Assembly: GCA_049647245.1 (NCBI GenBank)
Contig: JBARXH010000226.1
Coordinates: forward strand, 1-47,346
Direction: 5' to 3'
Origin: Litorimonas sp049647245
Lineage (GTDB): Bacteria; Pseudomonadota; Alphaproteobacteria; Caulobacterales; Maricaulaceae
DNA length: 47,346 nucleotides
The position numbers were made by a program, and so were the translations under genes. The notes under the pieces are model-generated. The model saw only the letters and a list, made by a program, of their open reading frames with translations, did no database searches and was not told the DNA's origin. This document shows, one piece after another, positions 42,822-47,346 of this stretch (position 1 is its first letter; each line of letters begins with the position of its first letter).

Positions 42822-43861
42822 TGGCCCGCCTGTCCGTCCTCTGCCTCGTCGGATCGTTCGAGACGGACGAGATGCGAGAGCTGTCCGAGCTCTACGCGCG
42901 CGGCTGCCTGAGCGCTCTGGGTCATCTCCACGATTTTTCCGTACTGCACCGCACGCCCGACGGGTCGTGGCGGCTGGTTCGCTCGCTGGATCCGCAAGCG
43001 CTTCGTAGGGATGCGAAGATGAGCTTTCCGGACGCCGTCGCCGCTGTCGCAAGCCATCGGTTCGACATCGGTCTGCCGCAGATGTTTTGCCGGACCGGCA
43101 TGACGGCGGGACGCGCCCTGTTCGATCTGCTGGGGTTGCCCTTCATCGGCAACGACGCGGTCGCCATGGGCCTGACGGCCGACAAGGCCCTGGCACGAGC
43201 CGTTGTTTCGGCGGCCGGGGTGCGCGTCCCCGACGGAAAGGTCATCAGGCAAGGCTGCGTCTGCGACCCGCCTCTGCCCTTGCCGCTCATCGTCAAGCCC
43301 GTGGCCTCGGACAATAGCGACGGCCTTGGCTTGGTGCGCGGCGCAGAGGGCTTCCAGTCCGCTCTCAACCTTGCCTTTCGCGACGGCGATGCGCTCGTCG
43401 AGCAGTTCATTCCGCCGGGCCGGGAACTGCGCTGCGCCGTCATCGAACAGGACGGCGCCTTGCTCCCCCTGCCGCCCGAGGAATATCCGGTGGGGCGCGA
43501 CCGACCCATCCGCACCAAGACCGACAAGCTCGCCCGGCCCGGCGGCGTTTTGACACTCGCCGCCAAGACCCGCGACGCCGCCTGGATCGTGAAGCCTGGA
43601 GATCCCGCCATTCCCGGGATCCAGGCCGCCAGCCTCGACGCATACCGCGCGCTGTGTTGCCGCCATTACGGACTGTTCGATTTCCGCGTCGACGATGCGG
43701 GCCGGGTCTGGTTCCTCGAAGCCGGACTCTATTGCTCGTTCTCTCCGCAGAGCGTGATCGCCGTCATGGCCGATGCCGCGGGGATCGCATTGCCCGATCT
43801 TTTCGAACGCCTCGCCACACCCCTTCTGCCCGCGTCCGCCTCGGCGCGTCCCGCGGCTTGA
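42821..43861 (+). CDS. mysD: MysD-type D-Ala-D-Ala ligase-like enzyme (disubstituted MAA synthesis)
   Basis: A 346-residue ATP-grasp protein related to D-Ala-D-Ala ligase. LGLPFIGNDAVAMGLTADKALARAVV, LPLIVKPVASDNSDGLGLV, LVEQFIPPGRELRCAVIE and FDFRVDDAGRVWFLEAG follow the DdlA order, with the last holding metal-binding acidic residues. MysD adds a second amino acid (Ser, Thr or another) to mycosporine-glycine to give shinorine or porphyra-334 type imines; the amino acid preference cannot be read here. The ATG at 42821 overlaps the mysC stop. The earlier opening of the frame at 42440 runs inside mysC and is rejected. Confidence 0.9.
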   Translation: MARLSVLCLVGSFETDEMRELSELYARGCLSALGHLHDFSVLHRTPDGSWRLVRSLDPQALRRDAKMSFPDAVAAVASHRFDIGLPQMFCRTGMTAGRALFDLLGLPFIGNDAVAMGLTADKALARAVVSAAGVRVPDGKVIRQGCVCDPPLPLPLIVKPVASDNSDGLGLVRGAEGFQSALNLAFRDGDALVEQFIPPGRELRCAVIEQDGALLPLPPEEYPVGRDRPIRTKTDKLARPGGVLTLAAKTRDAAWIVKPGDPAIPGIQAASLDAYRALCCRHYGLFDFRVDDAGRVWFLEAGLYCSFSPQSVIAVMADAAGIALPDLFERLATPLLPASASARPAA

Positions 43862-43888
43862 ACCTGCCCCGCCCGAAAGGATTTGCAC

Positions 43889-45664
43889 ATGCCCTATGAT
43901 CCGAACCCCCTGATCGACACGCTTTCAACCCTCTCTGAGCGCCGACCGCCGCGCTCGGTCATGTCCGCTTCGCTCGATCATCTGTTTGGTGGAGCCGACT
44001 TCGAGGCGGTCTTGCGACATCTCGGCGATGCGCCCGCTTTCGATCTGGATTTCGCGGACGGCTTCGCGGCGGCCGGACTGGTGGAAGGCGTGGGCGCGAT
44101 CCGCATGTTGCGCGGGGCGCTCAACTTGTCGCTCGCTCAGCTGGCCGGATGCCTGAGCGAGGTCTTCGACGCCATGCAGGCGCGCAATGCGGGAGCCTGG
44201 GCGGGATTTGCAGATGCGGTCGCCCGGGATCCTTACTTTGGCCCGATGAAGACCCGGCGCTTCCTGACCCGGCACATTGCGGACGAGAGCCGTCGTCAGT
44301 CCTACGACGCCCTGATCGAGGACCTTGCGCAGAACAATCCTCACGCGCTCTATCCGACATCGGCCTACCGCGCCTGCGACGGCCATGTTCACGCCAGCGA
44401 TGACGAACGCACGGTGGATGCGGTGATGAGCGTGACGACCTTCGCCTCCGTCCGGGTGCGCGATCACGTCCTCGACCCCCGGGACCGCACGCTGCATGCG
44501 ATCTACGCGCCGCTGGGCCGCTGCGTGGCCTTTGTCGACAGCAATGTGGACGACCATTACGGCGAGGCGCTGGACAGCTACTTCCTGCAGCACGGGATCC
44601 AGCTTGAGAAGACCGTCTACCGCGCCATGGAGGCCGACAAGGGACTCGCGACGGTCGAACGCATGTTGGGCGACATGAAGCGCGTCAAGGTGGGACGTCA
44701 CGAACCGGTTCTTGTCATGGGCGGCGGCGTGCTCGCCGATACGGCGGGCCTCGCGACCTCGCTCTACGGGCGCAACACGCCCTACGTCATGCTGTCCACG
44801 TCCATCGTGACGGGCATCGACGCCGGGCCGTCCCCGCGCACCTGCTGCGACGGGTTCGGCTACAAGAACCTGCTCGGCGCCTACCACCCGCCCGTCATCT
44901 CGCTGACCGACCGCCACTTCTTCGGTACGCTCAAGGACGGCTGGGTCCGGCACGGCGTGGCGGAAATCATCAAGATGGCCGTGGTCAAGAACATCGCCCT
45001 GTTCGAGGACCTCGAAGCTGGAATGGGCCGCTTGGTGGAAACGCGTTTCGGCATGGTCGGCTGCACGGAAGACGATCCGATTCACGACCTGTCCAACCGC
45101 ATCCTCGCCGGCGCACTGAAGAGCTACATCGAGGCAGAGTACGACAATCTCTACGAGACGCATCAGTGCCGTCCCCACGCCTACGGCCATACCTGGTCGC
45201 CGGGCTTCGAGATCGACGCCGGACTGTTGCACGGCCACGCGGTTTCCATCGGCATGGGTCTCGGTGCGTTCCTGTCCGAACGCGAGGGTTGGATCACGCG
45301 CGCGGAGCGGGACCGGATCCTTGCCCTGATCAGCGGATACGGTCTGTCGCTTTGGGACGATATACTATCCAGCGAGGCCGTCATGCGGGAGAGCCACCGC
45401 AAGATGATCGCCAAGCGCGGCGGCAATCTTGTCGCGCCTCTGCCCAAGGGCGCGATCGGGCAATGCGGCTATCTCGACGACCTGACGGAAACCGAACTGC
45501 TCGGTGCCGTGGCCGACTATCGCGAACTGTGCAGGACCTACCCGCGTGGCGGCATCGGCATAGAGCCGCTCTGCGAGGATGTCGGCCTCGAATGCGCGTC
45601 GGCCGCGACGGCGGCGCAACCCATGTCGACTGCCGCACCCGTCATGCTGGAGCCGGCCGAATAG
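43889..45664 (+). CDS. mysA: MysA-type sedoheptulose 7-phosphate cyclase (DDG synthase) with N-terminal extension
   Basis: A 591-residue protein. From about residue 172 it is a sugar phosphate cyclase of the dehydroquinate synthase fold: VLVMGGGVLADTAGLATSLY, then TGIDAGPSPRTCCDGFGYKN and LLGAYHPPVISLTDR, the signature of desmethyl-4-deoxygadusol synthases, and metal ligands in VAEIIK and the GHTWSPGFE and LLHGHAVSIG segments. It makes the cyclohexenone core of MAAs from sedoheptulose 7-phosphate. The first ~165 residues (helical; LNLSLAQLAGCLSEVFDAMQ, DPYFGPMKTRRFL) are not part of the usual ~410-residue enzyme. ATG 43889 follows CGAAAGGA. Last gene of the operon. Confidence 0.92.
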   Translation: MPYDPNPLIDTLSTLSERRPPRSVMSASLDHLFGGADFEAVLRHLGDAPAFDLDFADGFAAAGLVEGVGAIRMLRGALNLSLAQLAGCLSEVFDAMQARNAGAWAGFADAVARDPYFGPMKTRRFLTRHIADESRRQSYDALIEDLAQNNPHALYPTSAYRACDGHVHASDDERTVDAVMSVTTFASVRVRDHVLDPRDRTLHAIYAPLGRCVAFVDSNVDDHYGEALDSYFLQHGIQLEKTVYRAMEADKGLATVERMLGDMKRVKVGRHEPVLVMGGGVLADTAGLATSLYGRNTPYVMLSTSIVTGIDAGPSPRTCCDGFGYKNLLGAYHPPVISLTDRHFFGTLKDGWVRHGVAEIIKMAVVKNIALFEDLEAGMGRLVETRFGMVGCTEDDPIHDLSNRILAGALKSYIEAEYDNLYETHQCRPHAYGHTWSPGFEIDAGLLHGHAVSIGMGLGAFLSEREGWITRAERDRILALISGYGLSLWDDILSSEAVMRESHRKMIAKRGGNLVAPLPKGAIGQCGYLDDLTETELLGAVADYRELCRTYPRGGIGIEPLCEDVGLECASAATAAQPMSTAAPVMLEPAE

Positions 45665-45690
45665 AAGACGATCTGTCTGGCGGGTTCTGT

Positions 45691-46347
45691 TCAGACGGCA
45701 GGCGTCCGGGACAGGAGCAACGCATCGGCGGCCCGCGTCACCGATTGCAGAAGCGCCTCGTCATCGATCGGGTCGATGTCTTGGAACAGCATCTTCCAGA
45801 CCGCGCCCATCACGAAGGGCGCGGCAAGGAGGGCTGTGTCTGTTCCTTCTATGCCTTTGCGGAAATGACCGCTTTCCACGCCGTCCGAAAGAGTGTGCGC
45901 CATGGCCATCATGTTGGGCCGCACCACGTTCTCGAAATAAAAGGTCCGGAGGCGCCGGCGTTGCGGTCCGTTGGCGATCATGAGCTTCAGGACCTTGAGC
46001 ATTTCGCCTTTGGAAAGCTGCTCGGACACGATCCGGAGCTGGCGGTGCAAGCGTTCGGGCGGAGTCAGGGTGTCCAGTTCCCGGGTGCCTTCCAGTTTGC
46101 GTACGACGGGCATGACCACGGCTTCGATCAACCCTTCGAGCAAGTCCTCCTTGGTTTCGAAGTAGAGGTAGAGCGTTCCCTTGGCGACACCGGCGGCGTC
46201 GGCGATGTCGATCATCCGGGCGGCCTCGAACCCGTCACGGTCGAACACGTCGAGCGCCGCCGCGACGATGGTCGTGCGTTTGCGCTGTTGTGCTGCGGAT
46301 AGTCGGGAATGGTCTCCGCCTGTGCTATCGATGGTCTTGTCTGTCAT
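45691..46347 (-). CDS. TetR-family transcriptional regulator of adjacent RND efflux genes
   Basis: A 218-residue TetR protein. Residues about 20-65 form the HTH: TTIVAAALDVFDRDGFEAAR, MIDIADAAGVAKGTLYLYFE, TKEDLL. The C-terminal helical domain resembles the AcrR-type ligand domain with a late hydrophobic segment (TALLAAPFVMGAVWKMLF). Divergent from the membrane fusion protein gene with tandem repeats in between, it probably represses the efflux operon and itself. It is convergent with mysA (26 bases apart), so control of the MAA operon is not implied. Confidence 0.92.
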   Translation of the reverse strand: MTDKTIDSTGGDHSRLSAAQQRKRTTIVAAALDVFDRDGFEAARMIDIADAAGVAKGTLYLYFETKEDLLEGLIEAVVMPVVRKLEGTRELDTLTPPERLHRQLRIVSEQLSKGEMLKVLKLMIANGPQRRRLRTFYFENVVRPNMMAMAHTLSDGVESGHFRKGIEGTDTALLAAPFVMGAVWKMLFQDIDPIDDEALLQSVTRAADALLLSRTPAV

Positions 46348-46413
46348 CAGCGAAACCTAACGCGCGAGCTCCGAAATCGGAACCATTGCCATCATGTCGC
46401 ATTTGACTTCCGC

Positions 46414-46445
46414 TGACTAGCGGGTCATAAATGACCGGCGGGTCA
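46414..46445. promoter_or_regulatory. Two tandem TetR-type operator repeats
   Basis: TGACTAGCGGGTCA (46414-46427) and TGACCGGCGGGTCA (46432-46445) are direct repeats spaced 18 bases start to start. The second is a perfect TGACC-N4-GGTCA palindrome, the first is one base short. Together they also create GGTCAT-AA-ATGACC (46423-46436). Placed between tetR and the efflux gene, they fit cooperative repressor binding. Confidence 0.7.
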
Positions 46446-46467
46446 GTTCTGGCCGATTGAGCAGACG

Positions 46468-47346
46468 ATGATGTATCACGACGCACCGAGAAAACTTCGG
46501 CTCGAGCTAGGGTTCGGGCTTGGCCTGGCCGCGTTCGCGGCGGCTTTGTCCGGCTGCGGCGGGGCCGACGAAACCCAGGAACGACCGCCCCGGCCCGTGG
46601 AGTGGCAATATCCTGCCAGCGTGGACCAGACAGCCCGCACTCTCTATTCCGGCCGGGTCGCGGACGCCCAGACCAGCGATCTGGCGTTCGAGGTGACCGG
46701 CACGATCGCAGCCCTGGATGTCGACCGGGGCGACCGCTTCTCCCGCGGTGCCGTTCTCGGCCGGTTGGACGACCAGGCCTACCGCCTCGGAGTGGAGCAG
46801 CGCGACGCCGCCATCCGGCAAGCCCGAGCGAGGCTCGCCAACGCCGAAATCGACTACGACCGAAAGGTGGCTCTGCAAGGCACCGGGGCCATTGCCCAAT
46901 CCGTCATCGATGCGGCGCTGAGCGTGCGCGACACGGCGCGCGAAACCCTGTCGGAGCTGGAAGCCGCGCGCGGCGTGGCGGCCAAGAACCAGCGAGATGC
47001 CGTGCTGCGCGCTCCGTTCGACGGCCGGGTGCTGGCACGTCGTGCGGAACCCGGCCAGACCGTCGCGGCGGGTGCGCCCGTGCTGAGCGTGGCGGATGGT
47101 ACGCGGGGCCTGCGGGCAGAGTTCTCCCTGTCGGAGCGCGACATCGCCGGGATCGAGCTGGGACAAAGCTACGCGGTCCGGTTGCTGGCGACCGGGCAGA
47201 CACTGTCCGGCGAGGTCGTCGAGATTTCCCCGGACGGCGAAAACAGCCTCGCCTTCCCGGTCGCCCTGTCCCTTCCGGAAGACGCGGATGCGCGCGCCGG
47301 CATGTCGGCGGAACTGGTCCTGACGGAATCCAGGAACGTACCGGAC
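46468..47346 (+). CDS. RND efflux membrane fusion lipoprotein (AcrA/MexA type), 5' part
   Basis: The frame opens at ATG 46468 (or 46471) and runs off the window, giving 293 residues. A signal ends with lipobox AALSGC near residue 30. The lipoyl half-motifs are VTGTIAALDVDRGDRFSRGA and LRAPFDGRVLARRAEPGQTV, separated by a helical hairpin (residues about 110-165), then a beta-barrel domain (GLRAEFSLSERDIAGIELGQ). It would bridge an inner-membrane RND pump and an outer-membrane channel. The pump gene presumably follows beyond the window. Confidence 0.92.
   Translation, partial: MMYHDAPRKLRLELGFGLGLAAFAAALSGCGGADETQERPPRPVEWQYPASVDQTARTLYSGRVADAQTSDLAFEVTGTIAALDVDRGDRFSRGAVLGRLDDQAYRLGVEQRDAAIRQARARLANAEIDYDRKVALQGTGAIAQSVIDAALSVRDTARETLSELEAARGVAAKNQRDAVLRAPFDGRVLARRAEPGQTVAAGAPVLSVADGTRGLRAEFSLSERDIAGIELGQSYAVRLLATGQTLSGEVVEISPDGENSLAFPVALSLPEDADARAGMSAELVLTESRNVPD

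Noticed and set aside
45691..46347. TetR protein as regulator of the MAA operon
   Set aside because: It is convergent with mysA and its operator-like repeats lie on the other side, before the efflux gene; nothing similar was seen upstream of 39130.

Overview
The window looks like chromosomal DNA of a marine alphaproteobacterium. It is GC-rich, carries large TonB-dependent receptors with Q-rich signal cleavage sites, a TRAP transporter and many lipoproteins, and would suit a Hyphomonadales/Maricaulales-type organism. The taxonomic guess is inference; no rRNA or marker gene is present. No tRNA, rRNA, CRISPR array or insertion sequence was seen.

Region 1 (1-18434) is an alginate/polyuronate utilisation locus. 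A leftward TRAP operon (large permease cut by the window edge, small permease, binding protein) is divergent from a rightward set: TonB receptor, FAH-type hydratase, GntR/FadR-type regulator, second TonB receptor, PL6 lyase, PL17 oligoalginate lyase, HIBADH-type DEH reductase, KDG kinase and a DUF1611 protein. Polymer would be cut at the surface (PL6), pass the outer membrane through the receptors, be reduced to monomer by PL17, cross the inner membrane by TRAP, and be reduced and phosphorylated to KDPG. TGGT-N3-ACCA palindromes in front of both receptor genes are the likely targets of the GntR protein.

Region 2 (18435-21865) holds a possible frameshifted small ORF in AT-richer DNA, an unrecognised lipoprotein and a leftward S9 prolyl-oligopeptidase-type exported peptidase.

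Region 3 (about 22280-38840) is the least familiar part and the best candidate for an undescribed system. Four copies of a 20-bp palindrome (consensus CATACGTCATATGACGTATG) stand only in intergenic promoter positions and tie together a transglutaminase-like exported protein (split by an in-frame amber codon), a 1.67-kilo-residue VWA/discoidin lipoprotein, four small lipoproteins, an exported protein made of four C-x(8-11)-CxC-...-C modules and an 873-residue exported Cys-rich protein. In the middle lies a LuxR-type HTH protein fused to an alpha/beta-hydrolase domain in which all three catalytic positions seem replaced (A389, N536, Q564). I infer that it senses a ligand and may bind the palindromes. 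By eye the region is less GC-rich than its flanks.

Region 4 (39130-45664) is a compact mycosporine-like amino acid operon: a HAD-fold protein lacking the nucleophilic Asp, a TauD-type Fe(II)/2OG dioxygenase, then MysB, MysC, MysD and a MysA with an extra N-terminal domain of about 165 residues. The first two genes are not part of the standard mysABCD set.

Region 5 (45691-47346) is a TetR repressor divergent from an RND-type membrane fusion lipoprotein cut by the window end, with two tandem operator-like repeats between them.
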